The notes: generated by a model from the letters alone, not told the origin. A stretch of DNA of 64,000 nt from Paenibacillus sp. FSL R7-0273 (GCF_000758625.1 NZ_CP009283.1:4351501-4415500); one strand, 5' to 3'; positions 43,328-53,138 are shown, counted from the first letter of the stretch. Translations and numbers: made by a program.

Positions 43328-44467
43328 TTAGAGCTTAGCTGCAATTCCCCGGGTTACTGTATCGCAATGCTCAATCTGCTGCAGATCCGGCCTGTCCACA
43401 TTCACATGCCGCTGCAGTACCTCGTCAATGATCTCTTCAATGTGTAAAAAGGAAATTTCACGGCGCAGGAAGCGGGCCACCGCCACCTCATTCGCCGCAT
43501 TATACGCGGTGGTTGCCGTCCCGCCGGCCTTGCCGCATTCCATTGCCAGCTTAAGCAGCGGATACCGGACATAATCCATTTCACGGAAGGTCAGGCGGCC
43601 GATTTCGGCGAGTGACAGCCGGGAAGCCGGTGAAGGCCAGCGGTCCGGATAAGTAAGGGCATACTGAATCGGTACACGCATATCCGGGCTGCCCAGCTGG
43701 GCGATAATGCTGCTGTCACAAAATTCCACATAGGAATGTATAATACTCTCCGGATGCAGTAATACATTAATCTGCTCATACGGAAGACCGAACAGCCAGT
43801 GGGCTTCAATAACCTCAAGGCCCTTGTTGACCATGGTAGCCGAGTCAATCGTAATCTTGGCTCCCATAGTCCAGTTGGGGTGACGCAGTGCATCTTCAAC
43901 AGTAACATTGTCCAGCTGGTCACGGCTGTAATCCCGGAAAGAGCCCCCGGAAGCCGTAACTGTTATGGCAGCAATATCTGCGCGGTTCTCACCGTTCAGG
44001 CACTGAAAAATAGCGGAATGCTCGCTGTCAACCGGCAGGAGCTTCACTCCCTTACGGCCGGCCAGCTCTGTTACCAGATGGCCTGCAGTCACGAGCGTTT
44101 CTTTGTTGGCCAGCCCGATGTGGCGTCCGGCTTCAATTGCAGCAAGCGTGGACTCCAGGCCGATGCTGCCCACCAGCGCAGTTACAACCGTCTGGGCATC
44201 CCCTCCGGCTGCAATTTCCACCAGACCTTCATTACCGTAGTAAAGCTCGACATCCTTAGGCAGGCTGGACCGGATGGCATCCGCATGCTGCTTCGTAGAG
44301 ACCGATACACGGCGCGGGTTAAAACGGCGGACCTGCTCCAGCAGCAGGTCCGTGTTGCCGCCCGCAGCCAGGCCGTCCACTATAAACTGCTCCGGATGCA
44401 TGGCAACCACATCCAGTGTCTGTGTGCCTATGGAGCCGGTGGAGCCGAGAATGCTTATTCTTTTCAC
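43328..44467 (-). CDS. dxr: 1-deoxy-D-xylulose-5-phosphate reductoisomerase
   Basis: NADPH-dependent second step of the MEP isoprenoid pathway, which supplies undecaprenyl precursors to the neighbouring uppS. The 379-aa protein starts MKRISILGSTGSIGTQTLDV (nucleotide loop GSTGSIG) and has the catalytic and metal segments VDSEHSAIFQ, TASGGSFRD and AKITIDSATMVNKGLEVIEAHWLF, plus the C-terminal helical domain. Starts 22 nt after cdsA. Confidence 0.97.
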   Translation of the reverse strand: MKRISILGSTGSIGTQTLDVVAMHPEQFIVDGLAAGGNTDLLLEQVRRFNPRRVSVSTKQHADAIRSSLPKDVELYYGNEGLVEIAAGGDAQTVVTALVGSIGLESTLAAIEAGRHIGLANKETLVTAGHLVTELAGRKGVKLLPVDSEHSAIFQCLNGENRADIAAITVTASGGSFRDYSRDQLDNVTVEDALRHPNWTMGAKITIDSATMVNKGLEVIEAHWLFGLPYEQINVLLHPESIIHSYVEFCDSSIIAQLGSPDMRVPIQYALTYPDRWPSPASRLSLAEIGRLTFREMDYVRYPLLKLAMECGKAGGTATTAYNAANEVAVARFLRREISFLHIEEIIDEVLQRHVNVDRPDLQQIEHCDTVTRGIAAKL

Positions 44468-44489
44468 AGTTGTATCTTCTCCCTGTCGT

Positions 44490-45293
44490 TTAATAGTAAG
44501 GCATCAGCATTACGATATGTACGAAAGGAAATACGATAATCCAGCTGTCGCAGCGGTCAAGAATGCCACCATGACCAGGCAGCAGCGAGCCTGAATCCTT
44601 AATACCGTACACCCGTTTATAGGCAGACTGCACCAGATCACCAAGCTGGCCGAAAACAGCGGCAGACAAGCCGATCAGCAGTGCCTGTCCAATTGTCAGC
44701 AGATTAGGAGCGAACACAGCAAATATTACCGAGATGATCACGGAAATCGCCACACCGCCGAGCGCACCCTCAATGGTTTTGTTGGGGCTGATTGCCGGCC
44801 ACAGCTTGTTTTTCCCGAAGCTTCTGCCGACAAAGTAAGCACCTGCGTCACTGCCCCAGATACAGCACAGCAGCAGCAGCGTCCAGAACAGCCCGTGACC
44901 GTCACCTGCAGCCCGGGCGGTACCCATATAGGAAAAACCCGTTCCTATGTATACAATTCCGGTAAATAATAGCGCTGTAAGCTTAATATCAAGTTTGTTT
45001 TTACTGAATACTGTTACCAGCAGGAAAACCAGCAATAATAGCCATACTCCCTGTTCCCATGACAGCCAGGCGGCAGCATCCAGCAATCCCCAGGGGATCA
45101 TGAAGCCGATAATTGAAGCGTAACCAAGCAGGGCTGTGCCGCTAAAAGGAGCGAGCCCCGTCATTTTGACAAATTCATATAACCCTACAAGCGCCATGGC
45201 AGTCAGCAGGAGGTGATAGGACCAGCCCCCGATCGCACAAAGGCCCAAGAACAGCGCCCCGGCAACAATTCCGGTAATGAGTCGTTGCTTCAA
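44490..45293 (-). CDS. cdsA: Phosphatidate cytidylyltransferase
   Basis: Membrane enzyme making CDP-diacylglycerol, the substrate for PgsA at the other end of the window. The 267-aa protein has about seven to eight hydrophobic helices and the CdsA signature: SDAGAYFVGRSFGK, SPNKTIEGALGG and QLGDLVQSAYKRVYGIKDSGSLLPGHGGILDR. It starts 21 nt after uppS. Confidence 0.96.
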   Translation of the reverse strand: MKQRLITGIVAGALFLGLCAIGGWSYHLLLTAMALVGLYEFVKMTGLAPFSGTALLGYASIIGFMIPWGLLDAAAWLSWEQGVWLLLLVFLLVTVFSKNKLDIKLTALLFTGIVYIGTGFSYMGTARAAGDGHGLFWTLLLLCCIWGSDAGAYFVGRSFGKNKLWPAISPNKTIEGALGGVAISVIISVIFAVFAPNLLTIGQALLIGLSAAVFGQLGDLVQSAYKRVYGIKDSGSLLPGHGGILDRCDSWIIVFPFVHIVMLMPYY

Positions 45294-45314
45294 AGCTTCT
45301 CATCTCCCATCAGG

Positions 45315-46088
45315 CTACTTCAATCCGCCATAACGGCGTGTACGGCGCTGATATTCGGCAACAGCCTGCATTAAATGCGTCTTGTCAAACTCAGGCCAGT
45401 ATGCATCCGTGAACCAGAACTCACTGTACGCGACCTGCCAGAGCATAAAATTACTCAGCCGCATTTCTCCGCTGGTGCGGATCAGCAGATCCGGATCCGG
45501 CAAGCCGCCGGATAACAGCCTGCTGTCAATCAGCTCGGAGGTGATCTCCTCCGGCAACAGCTTGCCGGCCTTAATCTCATTACCAAGCTCACGCATACAG
45601 TCCTCAAGCTCTTTACGCCCGCCGTAATTCAGCGCGAAATTCAAGACAAGTCCGGTATTGTGCTTCGTCCGCTCAATAGCCTCTTCCATCGCTTTGCGGG
45701 TATGGGAAGGCAAGGCTTCACTGTCACCCATTACACGTACCTGCACATTTTTTTCAATCAGCTCATCCAGTTCAAGTGCAAGGAATTCCACGGGCAGCTT
45801 CATCAGGAAATCGACCTCATCCTTGGGCCGCTTCCAGTTCTCCGTTGAAAAAGCATACATCGTCAGGAATTCTACTCCCAGATCATCAGCAGCGATGGTA
45901 GCCCGCTTTACAGCCTTCATTCCGTTTTGATGACCGACAATGCGCGGAAGGCCGCGCCGTTTCGCCCAGCGTCCGTTCCCGTCCATAATAATTGCTATGT
46001 GCCGGGGAATATTGTCCGGGGAGATCTCAGCAGGCTGTTCCTCCTGCCTGTCATTACGGCTAAGCCATGCTTGAATCCGTTTGATCAT
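45315..46088 (-). CDS. uppS: Isoprenyl transferase (undecaprenyl diphosphate synthase)
   Basis: cis-Prenyltransferase that builds the C55 lipid carrier for cell wall synthesis. The 257-aa protein has the catalytic Asp36 in AIIMDGNGRWAKRRGLPRI, the YAFSTENWKRP motif and the C-terminal DLLIRTSGEMRLSNFMLWQ...EFWFTDAYWPEF. The ATG at 46088 has GGAGG eight to nine bases upstream; the longer frame starts beyond that site. Confidence 0.96.
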   Translation of the reverse strand: MIKRIQAWLSRNDRQEEQPAEISPDNIPRHIAIIMDGNGRWAKRRGLPRIVGHQNGMKAVKRATIAADDLGVEFLTMYAFSTENWKRPKDEVDFLMKLPVEFLALELDELIEKNVQVRVMGDSEALPSHTRKAMEEAIERTKHNTGLVLNFALNYGGRKELEDCMRELGNEIKAGKLLPEEITSELIDSRLLSGGLPDPDLLIRTSGEMRLSNFMLWQVAYSEFWFTDAYWPEFDKTHLMQAVAEYQRRTRRYGGLK

Positions 46089-46116
46089 TTCCGTTTCCTC
46101 CAAGCTCTTATCAGAA

Positions 46117-46158
46117 AGAGACAAACCCCACCATATGCGGAGGGGCCTTGAGGTCTCT
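46117..46158 (-). terminator. Stem-loop between frr and uppS
   Basis: Minus strand outer arm AGAGAC / GTCTCT and inner CCCC-CC / GG-GGGG; TTT follows only briefly. It may be a processing site or a partial terminator within the operon. Confidence 0.4.
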
Positions 46159-46167
46159 TGATTATCA

Positions 46168-46721
46168 TTATACTTCCATAATCTCTTTTTCTTTGGACAA
46201 GAGCACCTTATCGACTTCAGCTATGAACTTATCCGTTGATTTCTGAATATCTTCCTGATGCCCGCGTGATTCATCTTCCGAAATGCCGTTCTTCTCCATC
46301 TTTTTGATGTCATCGTTGGCATCACGGCGGATGTTGCGGATCGCTACCTTCGCTTCTTCGCCAAACTTCTTGGTGAATTTCACCAGCTCGGTACGGCGTT
46401 CTTCGGTAAGCGGCGGAATGCTCAGACGGATAATGGTACCGTCATTAGCCGGCGTAAGACCCAGGTCGGATTTCATAATCGCCCGTTCAATATCAGCTAC
46501 CGAGGATCTGTCCCACGGCTGGATCAGCAGGGTACGTGAATCCGGTGTGCTGATGTTGGCCAGCTGGTTAACCGGGGTAGGCGCACCGTAATATTCAACC
46601 TGGATGCGGTCCAGAAGCGCTGTAGATGCGCGTCCTGCACGCAGGGTTGCCAGATCACGCTTCAGGGAAGCAATCGCTTTTTCCATACGTTCTTCGGCAT
46701 TTTTCTTAACCGTCTGTGGCA

Positions 46722-46722
<1 letters not shown>
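46168..46722 (-). CDS. frr: Ribosome recycling factor
   Basis: Splits post-termination ribosomes together with EF-G. The 184-aa protein has the typical three-helix bundle and segments [48 protein letters not shown] and the [21 protein letters not shown] hinge region. Its ATG shares a base with the pyrH stop (TAATG), so it is coupled to pyrH. Confidence 0.97.
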
Positions 46723-47468
<746 letters not shown>

Positions 47469-47472
47469 TTAC

Positions 47473-47510
47473 AAAAGACGGAACACTAGGTGTACGTGTT
47501 CCGTTCTTTT
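47473..47510 (-). terminator. Terminator of rpsB-tsf
   Basis: Stem AAAAGAACGGAACAC / GTGTTCCGTCTTTT, 14-15 bp with one mismatch, between tsf and pyrH. Confidence 0.75.
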
Positions 47511-47558
47511 GATGCTTGCCTTATTCAATTCTGAAGATGCTTCAATACAGTTTATTAA

Positions 47559-48209
47559 TTATTGTTTAACTTGCGCCATTACTTCATCAACGAAGTTCTC
47601 AACCTTTTTCTCAAGACCTTCACCCAGCTCGTAACGAACGAAACGACGGATGGAGATGTTTTCACCGATAGTGCTGATTTTTTCGTTCAGCAGCTGAGAG
47701 ATTGTCTTGTCAGGGTCTTTAACGAAAGGCTGCTCAAGCAGGCAATATTCTTCATAGAACTTGCTGATGCGACCTTCAACCATTTTTTCAACAATCTTCT
47801 CTGGTTTGCCTTCGTTCAGAGCCTGAGCCTTCAGGATTTCTTTTTCCTTCTCAACAGCATCAGCCGGCACTTCTTCGCGGCGTACATACTGCGGGCTGGC
47901 TGCAGCGATCTGCATAGCGATGTCACGCGCAAATTCTTTGAAGGAATCTGTTTTACCTACGAAGTCAGTTTCGCAGTTGATTTCTACCAGCACGCCGATA
48001 CGTCCGCCAGCGTGGATGTAAGATTCTACAGTACCTTCAGTAGCGATACGTCCAGCTTTGTTAGCTGCTGCGGAAAGACCTTTTTCGCGGAGCAGTTCAG
48101 CGGCTTTGGTGATATCGCCGTTTGCTTCTTCAAGCGCCTTTTTGCAATCAAGCATACCTGCGCCTGTTCTTTCACGAAGTTCTTTTACGGATTTTGCATC
48201 TACTGCCAT
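47559..48209 (-). CDS. tsf: Elongation factor Ts
   Basis: Guanine nucleotide exchange factor for EF-Tu. The 216-aa protein is the short Gram-positive/thermophile-like form: N-terminal UBA-type domain ([25 protein letters not shown]), the TDFV signature in [18 protein letters not shown], and one main core domain with a C-terminal [18 protein letters not shown]-type site before ATG 48209. It follows rpsB after a 130-nt spacer with a hairpin. Confidence 0.97.
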   Translation of the reverse strand: MAVDAKSVKELRERTGAGMLDCKKALEEANGDITKAAELLREKGLSAAANKAGRIATEGTVESYIHAGGRIGVLVEINCETDFVGKTDSFKEFARDIAMQIAAASPQYVRREEVPADAVEKEKEILKAQALNEGKPEKIVEKMVEGRISKFYEEYCLLEQPFVKDPDKTISQLLNEKISTIGENISIRRFVRYELGEGLEKKVENFVDEVMAQVKQ

Positions 48210-48262
48210 TGTTATTCCCTCCAGATAGTTGTCGTTTTATTCCATTCTAGGCCTTTATCCTA

Positions 48263-48306
48263 AAAAAAGGGCAGTGAGAGGTTATCCACCTGCCAACCAC
48301 CCTTTT
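48263..48306 (-). terminator. Hairpin between rpsB and tsf, likely partial terminator
   Basis: Minus strand AAAAGGG ... CCCTTTTTTT with inner GGCAGgTG / CACTGCC pairing and seven T residues. Such an element would set lower tsf than rpsB output. Confidence 0.6.
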
Positions 48307-48339
48307 CATTTAAGTTCTTGTTTATGTTCCGGTTACTAC

Positions 48340-49041
48340 TTAAGCAGTAGTTGTGTCTTCGCCCTGGTGAGCTTCAACAACAGCGTCCGCCATCTTACCA
48401 GTCAACAATTTAACGGCGCGGATAGCGTCATCGTTACCTGGAATTACGTAGTCAATTTCGTCCGGATCGCAGTTCGTATCAACGATAGCTACGATAGGGA
48501 TACCCAGCTTGCGGGCTTCTGCAACAGCGATACGCTCTTTACGAGGATCGATGATGAACAGCGCGCTTGGCAGGCCCTTCATGTTCTTAATACCGCCCAG
48601 GAACTTCTCAAGACGATCTTTCTCTTTGCGGAGAAGGATAACTTCTTTCTTAGGCAGAACTTGGAAGGTACCGTCTTCTTCCCAAGCTTCCAGTTTCTTC
48701 AGGCGGTCAATACGCTTCTGAATAGTCTGGAAGTTAGTCAGGGTACCACCCAGCCAACGCTGGTTGATGAAGAACATACCCGAACGCTCAGCTTCTTCCT
48801 TAACGGAATCCTGAGCTTGCTTCTTGGTTCCTACGAAGAGGATTGTGCCGTTGTCAGCAGCTACACTTTTAACAAAGTTGTAAGCTTCCTCTACCTTTTT
48901 AACCGTTTTTTGCAGGTCAATAATGTAAATTCCGTTTCTTTCAGTGAAGATATAACGATCCATCTTAGGGTTCCAGCGACGAGTCTGGTGACCGAAGTGT
49001 ACCCCAGCTTCGAGAAGCTGTTTCATGGAGATTACTGCCAT
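48340..49041 (-). CDS. rpsB: 30S ribosomal protein S2
   Basis: A 233-aa ribosomal protein starting [27 protein letters not shown], with the signature regions [30 protein letters not shown] and [20 protein letters not shown]. The ATG at 49041 follows AGGAGGTG; the two extra upstream codons are inside that site. It has a promoter and a structured leader. Confidence 0.97.
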   Translation of the reverse strand: MAVISMKQLLEAGVHFGHQTRRWNPKMDRYIFTERNGIYIIDLQKTVKKVEEAYNFVKSVAADNGTILFVGTKKQAQDSVKEEAERSGMFFINQRWLGGTLTNFQTIQKRIDRLKKLEAWEEDGTFQVLPKKEVILLRKEKDRLEKFLGGIKNMKGLPSALFIIDPRKERIAVAEARKLGIPIVAIVDTNCDPDEIDYVIPGNDDAIRAVKLLTGKMADAVVEAHQGEDTTTA

Positions 49042-49101
49042 CTTCACACACCTCCTAGATTTGGTTTATTGTGTGTCTCCTCCGCCATGCGTCATTTTCC
49101 T

Positions 49102-49134
49102 ACAAGACTTTCTTCAGAAGAAAGCACCCCTTGT
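49102..49134 (-). promoter_or_regulatory. Structured hairpin in the rpsB leader
   Basis: In the minus-strand leader, ACAAG pairs with CTTGT, enclosing a one-sided internal loop GGGTG and a stem CTTTCTT-CTG-AAGAAAG. Leaders of ribosomal protein genes often bind the protein for autoregulation; a specific S2 motif was not identified. Confidence 0.45.
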
Positions 49135-49170
49135 CGAAATCAACCGGCGTGTGTTTTAACACCGTCAATT

Positions 49171-49199
49171 ACTATACCATATTAAAATACGGGATGCAA
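49171..49199 (-). promoter_or_regulatory. Promoter of rpsB-tsf
   Basis: Minus strand TTGCAT (49194-49199), 17-nt spacer ending TGG, TATAGT (49171-49176), an extended -10 type. It gives a leader of about 120 nt. Confidence 0.65.
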
Positions 49200-49207
49200 C
49201 GATTAAC

Positions 49208-49249
49208 AAAAAGTTTTGTGAATTACTGGCGTATTACGCCTCATTTCAC
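49208..49249 (-). terminator. Terminator of the flagellar/chemotaxis operon, overlapping a stop codon
   Basis: Minus strand outer arm GTGAA / TTCAC and inner GGCGT-AAT-ACGCC, then AAAACTTTTTG. The 5' arm includes the last codons and stop of the MltG-like gene (stop at 49241-49243). Confidence 0.55.
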
Positions 49250-49858
49250 GGTAATCAGCTTTTCAATAATAGAGTTCACACTCTCACCTTTGATGAAATT
49301 GTAACTGCCGGATTGTATTTTTGTGTTGATTTTCCGGTCAATAGCTGTCTCCAGAAATCCTGCCTGATCGCTAATAATCCCGGCTTTTGCAAGCAGCTGC
49401 GCTGTTTGTGTAAGCGTACTGCCGGAGGGGATGCGCACGGCAATCACGCCGGCTGCAGCAGTCTGCGGGCTGGCCGGGACAGCCGGAGCTACAGCGTTCC
49501 CGCTGCTTGAGGACGGCTGGGACGGCTGGGCGGGCGTACTAGGCTTGGCAGCCGAACTCGGCTGGACCGCAGCGTCTGGTGTAGACGTAGGCGCTGGTGT
49601 AGCTGCAGGAGCAGCAGTAGCAGCGCCCGGCGCCGCGCCGGTCTGACCCTCAGGCGCAGAATCCGCTCCGTCCGGCTCCACTGTAGCCAGCGGCCCGGCA
49701 GCCGGGTCTGTAACAGTCAGGTTAAGCTGCTCAGCCTGCCTGACAAGCTCCTCCCGGGTGAGCGGCGCTGCGCCTCCGGAAATCATCAGCTGCAGGAGCA
49801 GCGCTCCTGCTATCAGTCCCGTGCCCAGACCCAGCATGAATGAACGGTTCTTCATCAT
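49241..49858 (-). CDS. Membrane-anchored protein with MltG/YceG-like C-terminal domain
   Basis: A 205-aa protein with an N-terminal transmembrane anchor (residues 6-28, FMLGLGTGLIAGALLLQLMI), an Ala/Pro/Ser/Thr-rich extracytoplasmic spacer (about 60-130) and a small C-terminal domain (about 135-205) with IRIPSGSTLTQTAQLLAKAGII and GSYNFIKGESVNSIIEKL. That domain resembles the LysM-like N-terminal part of MltG endolytic transglycosylases; the catalytic part (with its glutamate) is missing, so it is not a lyase by itself. It overlaps the preceding gene by 4 nt (ATGA), with AGGAGG just before, and ends the flagellar/chemotaxis operon. Role unknown; perhaps wall binding. Confidence 0.7.
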   Translation of the reverse strand: MMKNRSFMLGLGTGLIAGALLLQLMISGGAAPLTREELVRQAEQLNLTVTDPAAGPLATVEPDGADSAPEGQTGAAPGAATAAPAATPAPTSTPDAAVQPSSAAKPSTPAQPSQPSSSSGNAVAPAVPASPQTAAAGVIAVRIPSGSTLTQTAQLLAKAGIISDQAGFLETAIDRKINTKIQSGSYNFIKGESVNSIIEKLITVK

Positions 49859-50418
49859 ACCGACTCCTCCTGCTTGGCCAGCTGCAGAATAAGCTGAACC
49901 TCGCCCCGCTGAAGGCCGGCCGTTTTGGCGATAGAGTCAATGGATTTGCCCTGCTCATGCAGCTCAAATAGCCGCGGATAGCGCAGCTTGATCGAGCTCA
50001 CGGGTTTTGCTTTTGGAGCCGGAGCAGCTTCCTGATTTGCTGAACCCCCCTCAGCGGGCCGTCTGGCAGCACTATCTTTGGTCAAGGCAGTAAGCTGAAG
50101 CAGCCCCTTTTCCTCCGCCGTCAGCCGGGCATCCAGCAGCGCAGTGCTCTTGTGCAGAACGGCAACCTGTTCACGCAGTTCGCTGATCTCTTCCTGCAAA
50201 GCTGCCTTGGTACTCTGCGACTGCTGCTTGATGCTGCTGACGAGCTCAAGCATTTCACTGTTTTCCCGCTCCAAATCCGCCATATAAAGCTCCAGTGCCG
50301 CTTCTGTATCTTTTAGGCTCTGCTTCTCGGACCCATCTTCCTTGCGGCGTGCCGGCAGGATAAGCGCGTAGACAATAGCAACAGCGCCTACCAGCACAAT
50401 GTATATCCATGGTTGCAA
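49855..50418 (-). CDS. Membrane-anchored coiled-coil protein in the swrB position
   Basis: A 187-aa protein with one N-terminal transmembrane helix (residues 3-21, WIYIVLVGAVAIVYALIL), a coiled coil (about 35-105, DTEAALELYMADLERENSEML...EEISELREQVAVLHKS), a Pro/Ala linker and a C-terminal helix-turn-helix-like motif (about 150-182, LFELHEQGKSIDSIAKTAGLQRGEVQLIL). Gene order (sigD, this gene, rpsB) and architecture match SwrB/YlxL-type proteins which help flagellar assembly in Bacillus, but sequence identity cannot be judged here. Start TTG at 50418, nine bases after AAAGGAG. Confidence 0.7.
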   Translation of the reverse strand: MQPWIYIVLVGAVAIVYALILPARRKEDGSEKQSLKDTEAALELYMADLERENSEMLELVSSIKQQSQSTKAALQEEISELREQVAVLHKSTALLDARLTAEEKGLLQLTALTKDSAARRPAEGGSANQEAAPAPKAKPVSSIKLRYPRLFELHEQGKSIDSIAKTAGLQRGEVQLILQLAKQEESV

Positions 50419-50452
50419 ATGCGTGTTCTCCTTTACGGTTTCATTTGGACGC

Positions 50453-50764
50453 TTAGAGGCTCAGGTCAAACCGCCGCCCTTTATAAGGGTGCTCTGCATC
50501 ATGGGGAGCCTCGCCTTTGCGCTGTCCTTGTCCTGATGGATGGTTGCCCTGCCCGTTTCCGCGTTCCCCGTCATTTCTTAGCTTCGAATCCGGAGATTCC
50601 TCAATTTCATTCGTTCGCCGGGCGAGCTCAGCAGCATGCTTTACGTTCTGTCCCGCCAGCTGCTGCTGGTCGAGTACAGGACGGTGAAGCAGTTCGTTCT
50701 GGACTTTGCCTGCATCCGTTGTCCGGGGCAGTGCAATTTGCAGTTCGACTGGTTTCAGGCTCAC
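50453..50764 (-). CDS. Conserved flagellar-operon orphan, 103 aa
   Basis: Small hydrophilic protein starting MSLKPVELQIALPRTTDAGKVQ, followed by a Gln/Glu-rich helix and a disordered Gly/Asn/Gln/His-rich tail ending in PYKGRRFDLSL. No membrane segment or enzyme motif. The start is the GTG at 50764, five or six bases after GGGGAGGGG. Proteins with the same conserved N-terminus and basic C-terminal box are, from memory, found next to sigD in other Clostridia and Bacilli, which suggests a common but unknown role in motility. Confidence 0.7.
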   Translation of the reverse strand: MSLKPVELQIALPRTTDAGKVQNELLHRPVLDQQQLAGQNVKHAAELARRTNEIEESPDSKLRNDGERGNGQGNHPSGQGQRKGEAPHDAEHPYKGRRFDLSL

Positions 50765-50839
50765 AGTGTTCCCCTCCCCATAAACCAAATGTATTGTTCC
50801 GGCAGACAGGAATGGCCGGCCGCCTGCGCTGCCCGCCTG

Positions 50840-52243
50840 TTAGATATACGGCGCAAGGGAAATATCGCCGTCGGAATAACGAAAAACAACCCGTTCCGTC
50901 GGATCCTTGACGAACCTGGTGTATCTGCCGATCACGATTTTGGAGCCGCCATAGATTGTTTTTACAACCTCAACCCTTGCTTTTGCTGTATCCTCCAGCA
51001 TTTTTTCAATTTCTAGCACCCGTTCTTTAATCCGTCTTTCATCACGCATATGGGCCTGCTTGGTTGCATTCAGCTTCACACGCAGCGCCACCTTGTCTGA
51101 AGACAGCTGCCCGTTATTAGCCAGCTGATTCAACAAATACAGCGCCTTGTTAGTCTTGTCATCGTTCTCCAGCAGCTGACGGAGCTCCTGGCGGAGCTCG
51201 TTGATTTCATTGCGAAGCTCGGGAACCACACCTACTTCAATTGCCGTAGCAGTTGACATTGTGTTCCCGATTGTCCGGGCTACCACTCGCTCACCGGCCT
51301 GGACAATTCCGCCAACAATCAGCCCCTTGGTACCGTTGCACAAAACATCCCGTCCTGCCCGGATATTGGAGTGCATAATGCTCTGGGATACGATTACATC
51401 TTCAGCCGCAAGCACATTGCCGTCCTGGATAAAGCTGACCTTAACATTTTTGCCGGCGCTGATCAGTCCTTTATTATAGCCGATTATCCCCCCTGTGATC
51501 TCCACAGAGCCCCCGGCAGTCAGCTCCGCTCCCTCAACTCCGCCGACAACACGGATATCGCCTGCGGATTTCACTGAAAAGCCTGTCAGCACATTGCCGC
51601 GGATAACCACAGTCCCGACAAAATCAATATTACCGGTGCTGTAATCCACATCGCCATTGACCTCGTAGACAGGAAACACATTGATTTTACCCTTATCAGT
51701 GAGCGTGACCAAGCCGTCAATTGCCGCATACATGGCTGTCTCAGTCTGGTCAAGCAGCACATTTTTACCGATTTTAAAACGGGCATCTTTTCCGGGTCTG
51801 CACGGGATTTCATCACCTGTAACAGCCCTGCCCTTCTGACCGGGCACCGGCGGAACAGCCTGGCAGATTAACTGCCCTTTAAACACATTGTTAAGCCGCA
51901 CCAGATCCTTGTAGTCTACCTTGCCGTCTTCTTTTTCAAGCGGCTTGCGGTCTTCATCCAGATCCATGGCCATGACAACATACCCGTCAACACCATGGAC
52001 CGGCTCATTGCCGATGGCAACCGGCACTCTGCTGAAAAAGTATTCTTCCGGATTGCTGCTGATCCGTTTCACGATGTCGTGCTGGATACCGTAACGAACT
52101 TCATGACTGTAAAGGAAGCTTTCCAAATCTTCGGCGGAACAGGAAAAATTCTCATCCTTCTTGGAGAATTCAAGATAAGCAATCCCTTTATCCTCCGAAA
52201 ACGTAATACTCACGTATTGGTTCAAAGCATACTGACCGATCAA
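50840..52243 (-). CDS. fapA: FapA (DUF342) family protein
   Basis: A 467-aa protein of the flagellar assembly protein A family. After an N-terminal domain (1-170, with VKRISSNPEEYFFSRVPVAIG) there is a right-handed parallel beta-helix (about 170-340) made of short repeats such as NGDVDYSTGNIDFVGTV, VKSAGDIRVVGGVEG and AGRDVLCNGTKG. Then comes a coiled coil (about 350-430), ELRNEINELRQELRQLLEN, and a C-terminal strand region. Function is poorly known; Vibrio FapA affects polar flagellar assembly. Start TTG at 52243 after GGGGGAG. Located just after sigD. Confidence 0.85.
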   Translation of the reverse strand: MIGQYALNQYVSITFSEDKGIAYLEFSKKDENFSCSAEDLESFLYSHEVRYGIQHDIVKRISSNPEEYFFSRVPVAIGNEPVHGVDGYVVMAMDLDEDRKPLEKEDGKVDYKDLVRLNNVFKGQLICQAVPPVPGQKGRAVTGDEIPCRPGKDARFKIGKNVLLDQTETAMYAAIDGLVTLTDKGKINVFPVYEVNGDVDYSTGNIDFVGTVVIRGNVLTGFSVKSAGDIRVVGGVEGAELTAGGSVEITGGIIGYNKGLISAGKNVKVSFIQDGNVLAAEDVIVSQSIMHSNIRAGRDVLCNGTKGLIVGGIVQAGERVVARTIGNTMSTATAIEVGVVPELRNEINELRQELRQLLENDDKTNKALYLLNQLANNGQLSSDKVALRVKLNATKQAHMRDERRIKERVLEIEKMLEDTAKARVEVVKTIYGGSKIVIGRYTRFVKDPTERVVFRYSDGDISLAPYI

Positions 52244-52273
52244 TTACTGCTCCCCCTTGTCACCGTCGCCCGG

Positions 52274-53062
52274 TTAATCATTTTGCATAAGCAGGTCACG
52301 GTTCTTCTCAAGTGTTCCACGCAGACGCAAAATTGCCTTTGAATGAAGCTGTGAAATCCGCGAAGGCGATAAAGACATCACCTCGGCAATTTCACTTAAG
52401 GATAAATCCTCATAATATAAAAGGGACACTACGGTCCGTTCTTTCACCGTTAATTTTTCGATGCCTTTGGTGAGTGTTTCGCGCAGATAAAACTCATTTA
52501 CTTTACGGTCCGGATTTTTGGCTTTATCGTCCACCAGTATGGACATCCGTGTTTCGGATTCTTCTTCGCGGATCGGGTCTTCCAGAGAGCAGAGTGACAT
52601 GACAGCCACATCCTGCAGCATATTTTGAAACTCCGTCTCCGAAATGTTCAGATGCTGGCTCATTTCCTCATCACTGACTGATCTTAAGTATTTCTGTTCC
52701 AGCTGCTGATAGGCATCCTCGATTTTTTTCGCTTTTTCCCGAACGGACCTGGGAACCCAGTCGCTCTGGCGTAAAGAGTCCAGAATAGCACCGCGTACAC
52801 GCCAGGATGCGTAAGTCTGGAACTGCAGGCCGCGTTTGTAGTCGAACTTTTCTATGGCATCTATAAGCCCCATTACACCGTTGCTGGCCAGATCGTCTTT
52901 GGACACATTTTTGGGTAATCCGACTGCCAGACGGCTGGACACATAATCAACAATATGGAGGTAATTCTCAATCAGCCTTTTTTTGGCCTCTGGGTTACCG
53001 TGCTCTTTCCACTGCTCCCACAGCCCGTCTGTGACTGCTTGAGAAGCTTTTTGCTCGTTCAA
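52274..53062 (-). CDS. sigD: RNA polymerase sigma factor SigD (FliA/WhiG family)
   Basis: Sigma-28 family factor for late flagellar, chemotaxis and autolysin genes. The 262-aa protein has region 2 (about 30-105, YSSRLAVGLPKNVSKDDLASNGVMGLIDAIEKFD near the start and FQTYASWRVRGAILDSLR), region 3 (about 110-185, VPRSVREKAKKIEDAYQQLE) and region 4 (about 205-255, LTVKERTVVSLLYYEDLSLSEIAEVMSLSPSRISQLHSKA). Start TTG at 53062 with AAGGGTGA upstream. It is near the end of the operon, as in B. subtilis; the anti-sigma FlgM lies outside the window. Confidence 0.95.
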   Translation of the reverse strand: MNEQKASQAVTDGLWEQWKEHGNPEAKKRLIENYLHIVDYVSSRLAVGLPKNVSKDDLASNGVMGLIDAIEKFDYKRGLQFQTYASWRVRGAILDSLRQSDWVPRSVREKAKKIEDAYQQLEQKYLRSVSDEEMSQHLNISETEFQNMLQDVAVMSLCSLEDPIREEESETRMSILVDDKAKNPDRKVNEFYLRETLTKGIEKLTVKERTVVSLLYYEDLSLSEIAEVMSLSPSRISQLHSKAILRLRGTLEKNRDLLMQND

Positions 53063-53138
53063 TGGCTTTCACCCTTCCCAAAGTTTAGTCAGCGGACATC
53101 CTGCAGGCTGGAAAACCGTCAAGACGCAAGGACTCCGC

